DNA of 64,000 bases from Pseudomonas fortuita (GCF_026898135.2 NZ_CP114035.2:5931501-5995500), one strand, 5' to 3'. Positions 8,468 through 18,223 are shown, counted from the stretch's first letter. Made by a program: numbers and translations. Notes: generated from the sequence alone by a model not told the origin.

Positions 8468-9736
8468 TCAGCCCTTGAACACGTCATCCACGCTGGTGAG
8501 CGGGTAGTGCTTCGGATACGGCAGGGTAGCCACACCGGATTCGATAGCGGCCTTGGCCACAGCGTCGGAAACGACAGTGATCAGGCGTGCGTCCAGCGGC
8601 TTCGGAATGATGTACTCACGACCGAACTCCAGGCCTTCGACACCGTAGGCTTCGCACACTTCCTTCGGCACTGGCAGCTTGGCCAGGTCTTTCAGGGCGA
8701 TGGCCGCGGCGATCTTCATTTCTTCGTTGATACGCTTGGCACGAACGTCCAGAGCACCACGGAAAATGAACGGGAAGCCCAGTACGTTGTTGACCTGGTT
8801 CGGGTAGTCGGAACGACCGGTAGCCATGATCACGTCGCTGCGAGTGGCGTGCGCCAGCTCTGGCGAAATTTCCGGGTCCGGGTTCGAGCAGGCGAACACG
8901 ATCGGGTTGGCAGCCATCGACTTCAGGCCTTCCGGGCTGAGCAGGTTCGGGCCGGACAGGCCTACGAACACGTCCGCACCGTCGAGTGCGTCAGCCAGGG
9001 TGCGCTTGTCGGTAGCGTGAGCGAACTGTGCCTTGTACTGGTTCAGGTCGTCACGGCCAGCGTGGATGACACCGCTGCGGTCGATCATGAAGATGTTTTC
9101 GACCTTGCCACCCATGCTCACCAGCAGCTTCATGCAGGAGATGGCGGCAGCACCGGCACCCAGGCAGACGATCTTGGCGTCTTCGAGCTTTTTGCCGGCG
9201 ATTTCCAGGGCGTTGATCATGCCGGCCGCGGTAACGATGGCGGTACCGTGCTGGTCATCGTGGAACACCGGGATGTCGCACTGTTCAATCAGGGTGCGCT
9301 CGATTTCGAAGCACTCTGGCGCCTTGATGTCTTCAAGGTTGATGCCACCGAAGGTGATCGAGATGCGGCGGACAGTGTCGATGAACGCTTGTGGGCTTTC
9401 CGATTCGACTTCGATGTCGAACACGTCAATACCCGCGAAACGCTTGAACAGAACACCCTTGCCTTCCATGACCGGCTTGGAAGCCAGTGGGCCGAGGTCA
9501 CCCAGACCGAGGATGGCGGTGCCATCGGAAATCACCGCAACCAGGTTACCTTTACCGGTGTATTTGTAAGCCAGCTCTGGATCACGGCCAATTTCACGCA
9601 CGGGCTCAGCAACACCTGGGCTGTAGGCCAGGGCGAGATCACGGGCGGTGGCAGTGGGCTTGGAGAGTTCGACGCTCAGTTTCCCCGGACGAGGGTGAGC
9701 GTGATATTCGAGAGCGGCGGTTTTCAGGTCTGACAT
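8468..9736 (-). CDS. maeB: NADP-type malic enzyme, short form
   Basis: Oxidative decarboxylation of malate to pyruvate with NAD(P) reduction. The protein has 422 residues: an N-terminal malic domain with the catalytic-type motif PGVAEP near residue 40 and KGNLVAVISDGTAILGLG near 61-78, metal ligands in FHDDQHGTA near 157-165, then a Rossmann domain with LGAGAAAISC near 192-201. The C-terminal phosphotransacetylase-like domain of the long E. coli MaeB is absent; the protein ends soon after the malic enzyme core. Start 9736 (MSDLKTAALEYH) fits the family; upstream codons to 9802 do not. Convergent with ponA. Confidence 0.93.
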   Translation of the reverse strand: MSDLKTAALEYHAHPRPGKLSVELSKPTATARDLALAYSPGVAEPVREIGRDPELAYKYTGKGNLVAVISDGTAILGLGDLGPLASKPVMEGKGVLFKRFAGIDVFDIEVESESPQAFIDTVRRISITFGGINLEDIKAPECFEIERTLIEQCDIPVFHDDQHGTAIVTAAGMINALEIAGKKLEDAKIVCLGAGAAAISCMKLLVSMGGKVENIFMIDRSGVIHAGRDDLNQYKAQFAHATDKRTLADALDGADVFVGLSGPNLLSPEGLKSMAANPIVFACSNPDPEISPELAHATRSDVIMATGRSDYPNQVNNVLGFPFIFRGALDVRAKRINEEMKIAAAIALKDLAKLPVPKEVCEAYGVEGLEFGREYIIPKPLDARLITVVSDAVAKAAIESGVATLPYPKHYPLTSVDDVFKG

Positions 9737-9914
9737 GGTGGGCATTCCGCTATTTACTGTTCTGACGGACCGCCGAGGATACGCAAAGAGCCGGGGAGTC
9801 ACAAGACTGGTCGGTCACTTGTGTCAAGGCCTTTAGCCTACGACTTTACGCTATAACCCACGGGGGCATACGGCTCACAGTGTGTACAATCCAATAGCGA
9901 AATGTCTACATCTT

Positions 9915-10736
9915 TTAGCCTGAAACACGCTCCAACATGCTCGGATCGGTCAATGGCAATACCCAGCGTCGCTGCCCAGGCTTGAGGCCGCCCTTGCGGG
10001 AACGATCCAGCACCCAGCCACGCGCTTCGACCTGGCGTCCCTTGAGATTATCGAAGAAGCTGGCGGGGAAGTTGCGTTGCAGACGAGTGGGAACCTGTAG
10101 CACAACAGCCTCGTCCAGGGTCAACCAGACCCCGCCACGGTTGCGCTCGACACCCCTGATGCGGCCACTGACCACCGCGAAACCCGACTGCCTGACATCG
10201 GCTGCAGCCACCACAGGCGAGCGCCGCCACACACCATTGCCGGCCTTGCGCGCTGCTTGCTCGGCAACCTGCTGGCAGCCGCTGAGGCTTACATTGGGGG
10301 CAACTGCCACCCGGTAGCCCAAACCCTCGCTGAGCAACCGTGCTTCAATATTGTCCCCACTGATGCCGTAGATATGCGCCAGTGTGCGGCCATACTTGTC
10401 TTTTTCCTCAACGCCCGGTACCAGCCCGATGCGCCCGTCACTGGCGTTGACCAATGCTTGGAGGCGCCGCCTGGCAGCCTCGGCATAGGGCTCGCTGGTG
10501 CGCCCTTTGCGGCCAATTTCCGGAGCATTGATGCCGATCAGCCGCACGCTGCGGCCATCAACCAGGCGCAAGGTATCGCCATCCACTACCTGGCGCACAA
10601 CCACTTGCTGCGCCTGCTGCGGCAGCGGGCAGAACGCCAGCGCCGGGAAATGCCAGATGACGCCCATAAAAAAAGCGCCCACAAGGGACGCTTTTTTGTG
10701 CAGCAATGCGAAACCCGAGGGGTTCGCCATGCGCAT
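9915..10736 (-). CDS. Secreted thermonuclease-family (SNase) nuclease
   Basis: Staphylococcal-nuclease-like fold, probably a periplasmic or secreted nuclease. In the 273-residue frame, VVDGDTLRL near 51-59 and RLIGINAPE near 65-73 carry the active-site Asp and Arg of the family. EEKDKYGRTLAHIY near 109-122 carries the catalytic E and R. A C-terminal extension of about 90 residues follows. Two starts compete. At 10736, AAGAAG lies upstream and KKASLVGAFFMGVIWHFPALA forms a full signal peptide. At 10667 the positive n-region would be lost. I prefer 10736, although the rpmE terminator then lies within the signal-peptide codons. The start lies only 2 bases after the rpmE stop. Confidence 0.8.
   Translation of the reverse strand: MRMANPSGFALLHKKASLVGAFFMGVIWHFPALAFCPLPQQAQQVVVRQVVDGDTLRLVDGRSVRLIGINAPEIGRKGRTSEPYAEAARRRLQALVNASDGRIGLVPGVEEKDKYGRTLAHIYGISGDNIEARLLSEGLGYRVAVAPNVSLSGCQQVAEQAARKAGNGVWRRSPVVAAADVRQSGFAVVSGRIRGVERNRGGVWLTLDEAVVLQVPTRLQRNFPASFFDNLKGRQVEARGWVLDRSRKGGLKPGQRRWVLPLTDPSMLERVSG
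10668..10697 (-). terminator. Rho-independent terminator of rpmE
   Basis: On the minus strand AAAAAAGCGTCCC, loop TTG, GGGCGC and a run of T. It lies about 45 bases after the rpmE stop and inside the first codons of the nuclease gene if that gene starts at 10736. The A-tract and U-tract are both good. Confidence 0.75.
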
Positions 10737-10738
10737 GA

Positions 10739-10954
10739 TTACTTCTTGGCACCGAACATGCCGAAGCGATCGGCGAACTTCTGTACGCGACCACCGGTGT
10801 CCAGGACTTTCTGCTTACCGGTGTAGAACGGGTGGCACAGGTTGCAAACGTCGATCGACAGGGTGTTGCCCAGGGTCGAACGGCTTTCGAACTTGTTGCC
10901 GCAGCTGCAGGTGACTGCAACTACTTCATAGTTCGGGTGGATACCTTCTTTCAT
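10739..10954 (-). CDS. rpmE: 50S ribosomal protein L31, zinc-binding type
   Basis: Large-subunit ribosomal protein at the central protuberance. The 71 residues start [20 protein letters not shown]. The cysteines in CSCG and CNLC form the zinc-binding (C+) pattern, so this is RpmE and not its zinc-free paralogue YkgM/RpmE2. Start 10954 follows a strong GAGGAAG; codons up to 10993 do not fit the family. Transcribed from a promoter-like site at 11025-11052, with a strong terminator downstream. Confidence 0.97.
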   Translation of the reverse strand: MKEGIHPNYEVVAVTCSCGNKFESRSTLGNTLSIDVCNLCHPFYTGKQKVLDTGGRVQKFADRFGMFGAKK

Positions 10955-11024
10955 GGTCGCTTCCTCGAGCTGCGTGCCGCCATCCAACACCAATTGTTGA
11001 ATACCGCACGTAATTAGGCGGCAA

Positions 11025-11052
11025 ATAATACCAGAGCGCTGCGTCAGTGCAA
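11025..11052 (-). promoter_or_regulatory. Sigma-70 promoter of rpmE
   Basis: Read on the minus strand: TTGCAC (11052-11047), a 16-base spacer, TATTAT (11030-11025). It lies about 70 bases upstream of the rpmE start in the gap to divergent priA. Both hexamers match consensus at four or five of six positions. Confidence 0.6.
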
Positions 11053-11121
11053 GTTGTCGCTTGCACCGGCCGTCGTCTGCTAGGCTCGCCAGTCTTTGAT
11101 ACGCCCTCCGAGACCTTCCGC

Positions 11122-13341
11122 GTGCCCGACGTCATCCTGCGCCTTGCCCTGCCCTCCCCGCTGCGTCGCCTGTTCGACTACAAGGCACCCGCGAGCATGG
11201 CGCGCCAGGCCTTGACCCCGGGCATGCGCATTCGCGTGCCATTCGGCCGCCGCGAAATGATCGGCGTGCTGGTGGAGGTATGCGCGCAAAGCGAGGTGCC
11301 CGCCGACAAGCTCAAGCCGGCCAGCGCCCTGCTCGATCCGGTATCACCGATCCCGCCATCGCTGTTCAAGCTGTGCCTGTGGACCGCCCAGTACTACCAG
11401 CACAGCCTGGGCGACACCCTGAGCTGGGCCCTGCCGACATTATTGCGCCAAGGCGAGCCCGCCGAGATGCGCCAGGAGCGCTTCTGGCACGTCGCCCCCG
11501 GCGCCCGCCTGGAAGACCCGCGCATCGCCCGCGCGCCACGCCAGCGCGACGCGCTCAAGACCCTGGCCCAGCACCCGCACGGCGTGGCCCACAGCCTGCT
11601 GGCCAAGCTCAACCTGAACAAGGACAGCCTCGACCTGCTGTTGGCCAAGGAACTGGTACAGATTGAAGTACGCCGGCACCTGCCGGGGCTACGCCACGAA
11701 CACTGGCTGGCGCAGCCGGAATTGCCGCTCAACGAGGAGCAACGCGACGCCTTTGATGCTGTGCGCGAAGGCTTCGGAGGCTTTGGCGCGTTCCTGCTGG
11801 CGGGCGTTACCGGTAGCGGCAAGACCGAGGTCTACCTGCAGCTGATTCGTGAAACCCTGGAAGCCGGCAAACAGGCGCTGGTGCTGATTCCGGAGATCAA
11901 CCTCGGCCCACAGACCCTGGCGCGCTTCGAGCAACGCTTCAACGCCCGCATCGCCCTGCTGCATTCGGCAGTGAACGACCGCGAGCGCCTGGACGCCTGG
12001 CTGGCTGCCCGGGACGGCGAAGCCGACATCATCATCGGCACCCGCTCGGCATTGTTCACACCGATGAAAAACCCCGGCCTGATCATCATCGACGAGGAGC
12101 ACGACGGCTCCTATAAACAGCAGGAAGGGCTGCGCTACCACGCCCGCGACCTGGCACTGGTGCGCGCCCACCAGGAAAACATCCCGATCCTGCTCGGCTC
12201 TGCCACGCCGTCGCTGGAAACCCTGCACAACGCCCTTACCGGCCGTTACCGCCTGCTGCGCATGAACCAGCGCGCTGGCGGAGCCCGCCCGCCGCGCATG
12301 TTGCGCCTGGATGTAAAGAGCCTGCCACTGGACAGCGGCATCAGCGGCCCGTTGCAACAAGCCATCCGCCAGACCCTGGAAGCAGGCCAGCAAGTGCTGG
12401 TGTTCCTCAACCGCCGCGGCTTCGCCCCGACCTTGCTGTGCCACGATTGTGGCTGGCTGTCCGAGTGCCCGCGCTGTGATGCACGCATGACCGTGCACCA
12501 GCGTTCTGGCGTGCTGCGCTGCCACCACTGCGGCTATGACGAACGCCTGCCGCACCAGTGCCCGCAGTGCAACCACGTGGACCTGCGCCCGGTCGGCGCA
12601 GGCACCGAGCGGGCCGAAGAGCGCCTGAAAGTGCTGTTTCCGGACTACCCGATCCTGCGGGTGGACCGCGACAGCACAGCGCGCAAAGACGCCATGCACA
12701 ACCTGTTCACGACTATTCAGCGGGGCCAGCCGAGCATCCTTGTCGGTACGCAGATGCTTGCCAAGGGTCACCATTTCCCCCGGGTGACCCTGGTGGCCAT
12801 CCTCGATGCCGATGGCGGGCTGTTCTCGGGTGATTTTCGCGCCAGTGAGCGCATGGCGCAGCTGATCGTGCAGGTGGCCGGCAGGGCCGGGCGGGCCGAA
12901 GAGCCAGGCAAGGTCATCATCCAGACCCACCTGGCCGACCACCCGCTGTTGGTGCAGCTTACCGAGCAGGGCTACTTCGCCTTTGCCGAACAGGCCCTGG
13001 ACGAACGCCGCGCCGCCGGGCTGCCGCCCTACTCCCACCTGGCCCTGCTACGCGCCGAAGCGCACAAGCCGGGGCAGGCCGAAGGCTTTCTCGACGAAGC
13101 CTGCGCCGCCGCCGAGCGCCTGGTCGCCGAGCAACACCTGCCGGGCATCGAACTGCTGGGCCCGGTGCCGGCGCCCATGGAGCGCCGCGCCGGGCGCTTC
13201 CGCGCGCAACTGTTGATACAGGCCAATACCCGGGCGCCTTTGCATCGACTCATCAGCGCCTGGTTGCTAGTGTTGGAGCAGATGCCCAGCGGGCGCCAGG
13301 TACGTTGGTCGCTGGACGTCGACCCGGTCGACCTGTATTGA
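11122..13341 (+). CDS. priA: Primosomal replication restart helicase PriA
   Basis: 3'-5' helicase that recognises stalled forks and reloads DnaB. The 739 residues equal the length I know for Pseudomonas PriA. An N-terminal DNA-binding domain comes first, then Walker [12 protein letters not shown] near 230-240, the DEEHD box near 323-327, and the zinc-binding insert between 12.43 and 12.59 kb with four CxxC pairs (CHDC, CPRC, CHHC, CPQC). Helicase motifs V and VI are in [12 protein letters not shown] and [10 protein letters not shown]. The start is GTG at 11122, where [20 protein letters not shown] matches the family; an upstream in-frame start at 11047 would add 25 unrelated residues. Confidence 0.96.
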   Translation: MPDVILRLALPSPLRRLFDYKAPASMARQALTPGMRIRVPFGRREMIGVLVEVCAQSEVPADKLKPASALLDPVSPIPPSLFKLCLWTAQYYQHSLGDTLSWALPTLLRQGEPAEMRQERFWHVAPGARLEDPRIARAPRQRDALKTLAQHPHGVAHSLLAKLNLNKDSLDLLLAKELVQIEVRRHLPGLRHEHWLAQPELPLNEEQRDAFDAVREGFGGFGAFLLAGVTGSGKTEVYLQLIRETLEAGKQALVLIPEINLGPQTLARFEQRFNARIALLHSAVNDRERLDAWLAARDGEADIIIGTRSALFTPMKNPGLIIIDEEHDGSYKQQEGLRYHARDLALVRAHQENIPILLGSATPSLETLHNALTGRYRLLRMNQRAGGARPPRMLRLDVKSLPLDSGISGPLQQAIRQTLEAGQQVLVFLNRRGFAPTLLCHDCGWLSECPRCDARMTVHQRSGVLRCHHCGYDERLPHQCPQCNHVDLRPVGAGTERAEERLKVLFPDYPILRVDRDSTARKDAMHNLFTTIQRGQPSILVGTQMLAKGHHFPRVTLVAILDADGGLFSGDFRASERMAQLIVQVAGRAGRAEEPGKVIIQTHLADHPLLVQLTEQGYFAFAEQALDERRAAGLPPYSHLALLRAEAHKPGQAEGFLDEACAAAERLVAEQHLPGIELLGPVPAPMERRAGRFRAQLLIQANTRAPLHRLISAWLLVLEQMPSGRQVRWSLDVDPVDLY

Positions 13342-13461
13342 CGTCTGGCGCTGCTTTGCAGCCCCAAAGGTTGGCAACCCGCTCCCGGCAACGGATAATG
13401 CCCAGTTTTTCCACCTGCGCATCCAGGCGCTCACCGCGCTTGCGGTCGAAAAGAGATCCCC

Positions 13462-15198
13462 ATGAAAGACACCATTCGCCAGCTGATCCAGCAAGCCCTC
13501 ACCCAACTCGTCACCGACGGTGTGCTGCCTGAAGGGCTGTCGCCGGCGATCCAGGTGGAAAACGCCCGGGACAAGACCCACGGCGACTTCGCCAGCAACA
13601 TCGCCATGATGCTGGCCAAGCAGGCAGGCATGAAGCCACGCGACCTGGCCGAAAAACTGATCGCCGCCCTGCCGGCCAGCGCCGACATCAGCAAGGTGGA
13701 AATCGCTGGCCCCGGCTTCCTCAACTTCTTCCAGAACACCGACGCCTTGGCCAACCGCCTGGATGCTGCCCTGGCCGATGACCACCTGGGCGTGCGCAAG
13801 GCCGGCCCGAGCGAAAAGGTCGTCATCGACATGTCGGCGCCAAACCTGGCCAAAGAGATGCACGTCGGCCACCTGCGCTCGACCATCATCGGTGACAGCG
13901 TCGCACGCGTGCTGGAATTTTTGGGTGACAACGTCATTCGCCAGAACCACGTCGGCGACTGGGGTACCCAGTTCGGCATGCTGATGGCCTACCTGCAGGA
14001 AAACCCGATCACCAGTGACGAGCTGTCAGACCTGGAAAACTTCTACCGGGCGGCGAAGAAACGCTTCGACGAATCGGAAGAGTTCGCCAATCGCGCCCGT
14101 GGCCTGGTGGTCAAGCTGCAGGCCGGCGACCCCGAGTGCCTGGCCCTGTGGACACGCTTCAAGGACATTTCGCTGTCGCACTGCCAGAAGACCTACGAGC
14201 TGCTCAACGTCAAGCTGACCATGGCCGACGTGATGGGCGAAAGCGCGTACAACGACGACCTGGCTAACGTGGTAGCCGAGCTCAAGGCCAAGGGCCTGTT
14301 GGTCGAGGACCAAGGCGCCCAATGCGTGTTCCTCGAGGAATTCAAGAACAGCGAAGGCGAACCTCTGCCGGTGATCGTGCAGAAAGCCGACGGCGGCTAC
14401 CTGTACGCCACCACCGACCTGGCCGCCGTGCGCTACCGCAGCAACGTACTCCACGCTGATCGCGCCCTGTACTTTGTCGACCAGCGTCAGGCCCTGCATT
14501 TTAACCAGGTGTTCGAAGTCGCCCGCCGCGCAGGCTTTGTCGGCCACCCGATGCAGATGGAGCACATGGGCTTCGGCACCATGAACGGCGCCGACGGCCG
14601 CCCGTTCAAGACCCGCGACGGCGGCACCGTCAAGCTGATCGACCTGCTCACCGAGGCCAAGGAGCGTGCCTACGCGCTGGTCAAGGAAAAGAACCCGAGC
14701 CTGGCCGACGAAGATCTGCGCCACATCGGCGAAGTGGTGGGCATTGGCGCAGTGAAGTACGCCGACCTGTCCAAGCACCGCACCAGCGACTACAGCTTCA
14801 ACTTCGAGCTGATGCTCAACTTCGAAGGCAACACCGCTCCATACCTGCTGTACGCCTACACCCGCGTAGCCGGCGTGTTCCGCAAGCTGGGCAAGGGCTT
14901 TGACGAAGTCGACGGCAAGATCGTGCTGCAGGCCCCCCACGAGCAGGACCTGGCTGCGCGCCTGGCCCAGTTTGGCGAAACCCTCAACAGCGTCGCCGAA
15001 AAAGGCACGCCGCATGTGCTGTGCAGCTACCTGTACGACCTGGCCGGCCTGTTCTCCAGCTTCTACGAGAACTGCCCGATCCTGGCCGCCGAAACCCCGG
15101 AACAACAGCAGAGCCGCCTGCGTCTGGCCGCCCTGACCGGCCGCACCCTCAAACAAGGTCTGGAACTGCTCGGCCTGGAAACCCTGGAGCGCATGTAA
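13462..15198 (+). CDS. argS: Arginyl-tRNA synthetase
   Basis: Charges tRNA-Arg with arginine. The 578-residue class I synthetase has an N-terminal Add-1 domain (about 1-110), then the HIGH-type motif [11 protein letters not shown] near residues 134-144, GDWGTQFG near 167-174, and a C-terminal DALR anticodon-binding domain ([12 protein letters not shown] near 456-467 onwards). A canonical KMSK is missing, which is common in bacterial ArgRS. Start ATG 13462 with GAAAAGAGA upstream. One base separates its stop from the next gene, so the two are cotranscribed. Confidence 0.97.
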   Translation: MKDTIRQLIQQALTQLVTDGVLPEGLSPAIQVENARDKTHGDFASNIAMMLAKQAGMKPRDLAEKLIAALPASADISKVEIAGPGFLNFFQNTDALANRLDAALADDHLGVRKAGPSEKVVIDMSAPNLAKEMHVGHLRSTIIGDSVARVLEFLGDNVIRQNHVGDWGTQFGMLMAYLQENPITSDELSDLENFYRAAKKRFDESEEFANRARGLVVKLQAGDPECLALWTRFKDISLSHCQKTYELLNVKLTMADVMGESAYNDDLANVVAELKAKGLLVEDQGAQCVFLEEFKNSEGEPLPVIVQKADGGYLYATTDLAAVRYRSNVLHADRALYFVDQRQALHFNQVFEVARRAGFVGHPMQMEHMGFGTMNGADGRPFKTRDGGTVKLIDLLTEAKERAYALVKEKNPSLADEDLRHIGEVVGIGAVKYADLSKHRTSDYSFNFELMLNFEGNTAPYLLYAYTRVAGVFRKLGKGFDEVDGKIVLQAPHEQDLAARLAQFGETLNSVAEKGTPHVLCSYLYDLAGLFSSFYENCPILAAETPEQQQSRLRLAALTGRTLKQGLELLGLETLERM

Positions 15199-15199
15199 G

Positions 15200-15898
15200 T
15201 TGGCTGCCAAGAAAAAACCCGCCCCCAAACGCGGCGCCAGCCGCCAGACGGCGCCGGCCAAACAGCCGATCCCTGGTTGGGTATGGATGGCCGTCGGCCT
15301 CACCGTCGGCGCGTTTATCGTGTTCCTGATGAAGCTCGAGCCAGGCGGCGAAGACATCAAGCGCGCCAAGCCCGAGCAACAGAAGGTGGAGAAAGCGGCC
15401 GAAGCCAGCAAGCCTGCGCAGGCCACCCCACAGCAGCCCGTGAAGCCGAAGTATGACTTCTACACGCTGCTGCCAGAGTCCGAGGTGATCGTGCCACCGG
15501 AGGCCGTGCCCGAGAAGACACCACCGGTACCCGCCCAGCCGGTGACCCCGGTAACGCCGGCAGAAGCTGCGAAGATCGACACCGCGCGCGCGCAGGCGGC
15601 ATTGCTGGGCCAGACCCCGCCACCGCCCCCGCCGGTGATCAAGCCGGCAGCGACCACCCAGTATTTCCTGCAGGCCGGCTCGTTCCGCAAGCAGGCCGAT
15701 GCCGACAAGGTCCGCGCGCAGATCATCCTGCTGGGCCAGTCGGTGAAGGTGGAGTCGGGTACGGTCAAGGACGAGACCTGGTACCGCGTACTGGTCGGGC
15801 CCTTCAGCAACCGCGAGCAACTGACCGGCGCGCAGAAGCAACTGGCCGGGGCCGGGTTCACCAACCTGCTGCTGCAACAACGGCAGACCCGGCAGTAA
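15200..15898 (+). CDS. ftsN: FtsN-like SPOR-domain division protein
   Basis: 232-residue bitopic membrane protein. A basic cytoplasmic N-terminus (KKKPAPKRGASRQ) is followed by one membrane helix near 26-44, a long Lys/Glu/Pro/Ala-rich periplasmic linker, and a SPOR domain near 152-228 (YFLQAGSFRKQADADKVRAQ to GPFSNREQLTGAQKQL). This is the build of FtsN, which binds denuded septal glycan and activates septal synthesis. The start is TTG, one base after the argS stop. Other SPOR proteins have a similar build, so the FtsN name rests mostly on position after argS and topology. Confidence 0.8.
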   Translation: MAAKKKPAPKRGASRQTAPAKQPIPGWVWMAVGLTVGAFIVFLMKLEPGGEDIKRAKPEQQKVEKAAEASKPAQATPQQPVKPKYDFYTLLPESEVIVPPEAVPEKTPPVPAQPVTPVTPAEAAKIDTARAQAALLGQTPPPPPPVIKPAATTQYFLQAGSFRKQADADKVRAQIILLGQSVKVESGTVKDETWYRVLVGPFSNREQLTGAQKQLAGAGFTNLLLQQRQTRQ

Positions 15899-15907
15899 CC
15901 CAGCAAC

Positions 15908-15946
15908 AAAAAAGGCCTTGCCGCTTCGGTGCGACAAGGCCTTTTT
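15908..15946. terminator. Bidirectional rho-independent terminator
   Basis: AAAAAAGGCCTTG, an inner stem CCGC/GTGC with a TTCG loop, then CAAGGCCTTTTT. It lies between the convergent ftsN-like and TM2 genes and can serve both. Confidence 0.9.
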
Positions 15947-15964
15947 CATTACCCGCAAAGCATT

Positions 15965-16381
15965 TCAACGCAAGGCGTTGCGCTCGGACACCTGGCTGTT
16001 CAATGTCCAGAAGTCGTACAGCACCCCCACCAGGAACAAGCCGCCAGTAAAGAAGTAAATGATCGCGGTGATCCATTTGCCTTGGTACAGCCGGTGCAGG
16101 CCGAACACCCCAAGGAAGGTCAGCAGAACCCAGGCGATGTTGTAATCGATGCGACCAGACTGGAACCGCAGATCGGCTTCACGGTCCATGGACGGGATCA
16201 GAAACAGGTCGATCAGCCAACCGATGCCCAGCAGGCCGAATGTAAAGAACCAGAGGGTTCCGGTAATCGGCTTGCCGTAATAGAACCGATGCGACCCGGT
16301 GAAGCCGAAAATCCACAGCAGGTAACCGATGGTCTTGCTATGGGTGTCGTGAAAGGGCGCCCCCTGTTGATAACTGTTCAT
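15965..16381 (-). CDS. TM2-domain membrane protein
   Basis: 138-residue inner-membrane protein. The TM2 domain signature is visible (GYLLWIFGFTGSHRFYYGK near 21-39), with at least four hydrophobic segments: about 20-35, 42-62 (TGTLWFFTFGLLGIGWLID), 82-98 and 107-125. A second HRLYQGKWITA block repeats the half-motif, so the protein looks like an internally duplicated TM2 unit. Start 16381 (MNSYQQGAPFHD) has GAGGGC upstream; an extension to 16465 is unlikely. Function unknown. It is convergent with the ftsN-like gene and divergent from the NlpC/P60 gene. Confidence 0.85.
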   Translation of the reverse strand: MNSYQQGAPFHDTHSKTIGYLLWIFGFTGSHRFYYGKPITGTLWFFTFGLLGIGWLIDLFLIPSMDREADLRFQSGRIDYNIAWVLLTFLGVFGLHRLYQGKWITAIIYFFTGGLFLVGVLYDFWTLNSQVSERNALR

Positions 16382-16547
16382 GCATAGCCCTCGTGGGTTA
16401 TCCGAAAATTTTCTAAAAAAAAATGTGACTTTCTCGTTGCAGGCCGACGTACGGCACCTGGGCAATCGACCAACGGATCAAAGATTGATCAAAAAGCTGT
16501 TATAAAGTTGCGCGTCCAACACATAACTATTCATAAGAGCTTCATCT

Positions 16548-17174
16548 ATGCCGCCTTTGATCAAGACATGGCTGACCCTCTGCCTATTATTGCCCCTGGC
16601 CGCCCACGCCACCAATCGTGAGCAACGTCTTCCTAATGGTTTCACCGGCTATACCTCCAATGCCTCGGTGAAACACGCGCCGGTCAAACAGACCTCCCTG
16701 CGCACGCGACCAGGCAATGCCGCCAGCAACCGCGGCTTGCCTGTCGCTGCCATGTCGCCGAAGCAGAGCAGCGATGTGCTTAGCCGTGCGGTGAATGTGC
16801 TCGGCACCCCTTATGTTTGGGGTGGCAGCAGCCCGAAAAAAGGCTTTGACTGCAGCGGGCTGGTTAAATACGCCTTCAACGATGTCGCTGACGTCGACCT
16901 GCCGCGCACCTCCAATGCCATGGCCCAGGGCCACGGCGTCAAGGTAGCCAAGGGTGACCTGAAGCCTGGTGACCTGATCTTCTTCAACATCAAGAGCCGC
17001 CGCGTAAACCATGTTGCCATCTACCTGGGCAACGACCGCTTCATCCACGCACCCCGGCGTGGCAAGCGGGTAAGCATCGACAACCTGAGCAAGCCGTACT
17101 GGCAGAAGCACTACGTAGTGGCCAAGCGGGTGCTGCCGAAGGAACAGCAGCAGCTGAACCTGGCCAAGCGCTAA
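16548..17174 (+). CDS. NlpC/P60-family cell-wall endopeptidase
   Basis: 208-residue exported protein. A signal peptide near residues 1-22 ends LAAHA. A linker of about 45 residues follows, then an NlpC/P60 domain (about 75-195) with catalytic Cys in GFDCSGLVKYAF near 101-112, catalytic His in RVNHVAIYLG near 150-159 and a polar residue in FIHAPRRG near 164-171. Such enzymes cut D-Glu-meso-diaminopimelate bonds in peptidoglycan stems. There is no SH3 or lipobox anchor, so it is probably periplasmic. ATG start; convergent with pilT across a REP hairpin. Confidence 0.9.
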   Translation: MPPLIKTWLTLCLLLPLAAHATNREQRLPNGFTGYTSNASVKHAPVKQTSLRTRPGNAASNRGLPVAAMSPKQSSDVLSRAVNVLGTPYVWGGSSPKKGFDCSGLVKYAFNDVADVDLPRTSNAMAQGHGVKVAKGDLKPGDLIFFNIKSRRVNHVAIYLGNDRFIHAPRRGKRVSIDNLSKPYWQKHYVVAKRVLPKEQQQLNLAKR

Positions 17175-17182
17175 CAGCGCCC

Positions 17183-17214
17183 GGCCTCTTCGCGGGCACG
17201 CCCGCGAAGAGGCC
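17183..17214. repeat. REP palindrome
   Basis: GGCCTCTTCGCGGGC, AC, GCCCGCGAAGAGGCC: perfect 15-base arms between the convergent NlpC/P60 and pilT genes. This is the common P. putida-type REP; it may also act as a transcription end. Confidence 0.85.
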
Positions 17215-17227
17215 TGAGCATGCACTA

Positions 17228-18223
17228 TCACCCTCTGATCAGTCCGCTCTCCTTAAGCCCCCGCATCGCCCCTTCCATCGTCCGCATCCCCTGCGACGCC
17301 CCGCCCTGCATCACCGAACATAACTGCGCCATTCGCCCCTCCCGAACCAGGTTGCGCACCGCCGGCGTCGCCACCAGCACTTCCCGCGCCGCCACCCGCC
17401 CACCGTCCACACGCCGGACCAGCGTCTGCACCACCACGAGGCGTAACGATTCGGCCAGCATTGCCCGCACCAACGGTTTTTCCTCGGCAGCAAATACCTC
17501 CACCAATCGGTCAATGCTGCTGGCCGCCGAGCGCGTATGCACGGTCGCCAGCACCAGGTGCCCGGTCTCGGCGGCGCGCAAGGCCAGGCGAACGGATTCC
17601 AGGTCCCGTAGCTCACCGATCATGATCACATCAGGGTCCTGGCGCAGCGCACTGCGCAGACCCTGGGCGAACCCGCCGCTATGGCGGCCAATCTCACGCT
17701 GATTGATCAGGCTGCGCTGGCTGCTGTGGATAACTTCGACGGGGTCTTCGAGGGTGATGATATGCAGCGCCCGGTCGCGGTTCAGTTGGTCGAGCAAGGT
17801 CGCCAGGGTGCTGGACTTGCCACTGCCCGTAGGCCCACCTACCAGGACCAGGCCATCAGTGCACTGCGCAACAGCTTGATACACATCCCCTAGGTCGAGT
17901 TCACCGACCGTGGCGATCCGCCCCGGGATCAACCGGAAGGTAACCGCAGGGCCGTTCAACTGGCGAAACAGGTTCAGCCGAAAACGGCCCAGGGCGGGCA
18001 GCTGCAGCGCCAGGTCCAACTCATCGCCCTCTGCCCATTGCCGCCGTTGGCGTTCAGCCAGCAAGGCCGCCATGCCGTCGGCCAGGTCTGCCGGCACCAA
18101 CGCCGGCATGTCCAGGCGCTGCAAGTCGCCCTCAAGGCGCAGCATCGGGATCTGACCCGCCGCCAGGTGCAGGTCCGAAGCCCCTGCATCCACAGCACGG
18201 GCCAACAGGTCGGTCACATCCAT
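17228..18223 (-). CDS. pilT: PilT-like pilus retraction ATPase
   Basis: 331-residue secretion ATPase of the PilT branch. Walker A GGPTGSGKSST near 125-135, Asp box ITLEDPVEVIH near 151-161, Walker B QDPDVIMIGELRD near 189-201 and His box TGHLVLATVHTRSA near 215-228 are intact. The PilT C-terminal signature is present in altered form (AVRNLVREGRMAQL; AIRNLIRE in P. aeruginosa), and the protein ends about 13 residues early compared with P. aeruginosa PilT (344). Start 18223 has GGGGAG five bases upstream. It is divergent from yggS as in P. aeruginosa, but no pilU follows; the next gene is the convergent NlpC/P60 hydrolase. Confidence 0.9.
   Translation of the reverse strand: MDVTDLLARAVDAGASDLHLAAGQIPMLRLEGDLQRLDMPALVPADLADGMAALLAERQRRQWAEGDELDLALQLPALGRFRLNLFRQLNGPAVTFRLIPGRIATVGELDLGDVYQAVAQCTDGLVLVGGPTGSGKSSTLATLLDQLNRDRALHIITLEDPVEVIHSSQRSLINQREIGRHSGGFAQGLRSALRQDPDVIMIGELRDLESVRLALRAAETGHLVLATVHTRSAASSIDRLVEVFAAEEKPLVRAMLAESLRLVVVQTLVRRVDGGRVAAREVLVATPAVRNLVREGRMAQLCSVMQGGASQGMRTMEGAMRGLKESGLIRG

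Noticed and set aside
11689..13038. Long open frame antisense to priA (also 14026-15426 antisense to argS, 48904-50499 antisense to ilvD, 52197-53729 antisense to tcyP, 25088-26635 antisense to trmB/thiG)
   Set aside because: Same shadow effect; low-complexity composition, no ribosome sites, and the sense genes are certain.
14700..14830. Missing KMSK in argS as a sign of a defective gene
   Set aside because: Most bacterial arginyl-tRNA synthetases lack a canonical KMSK; the frame is full length and all other motifs are present.
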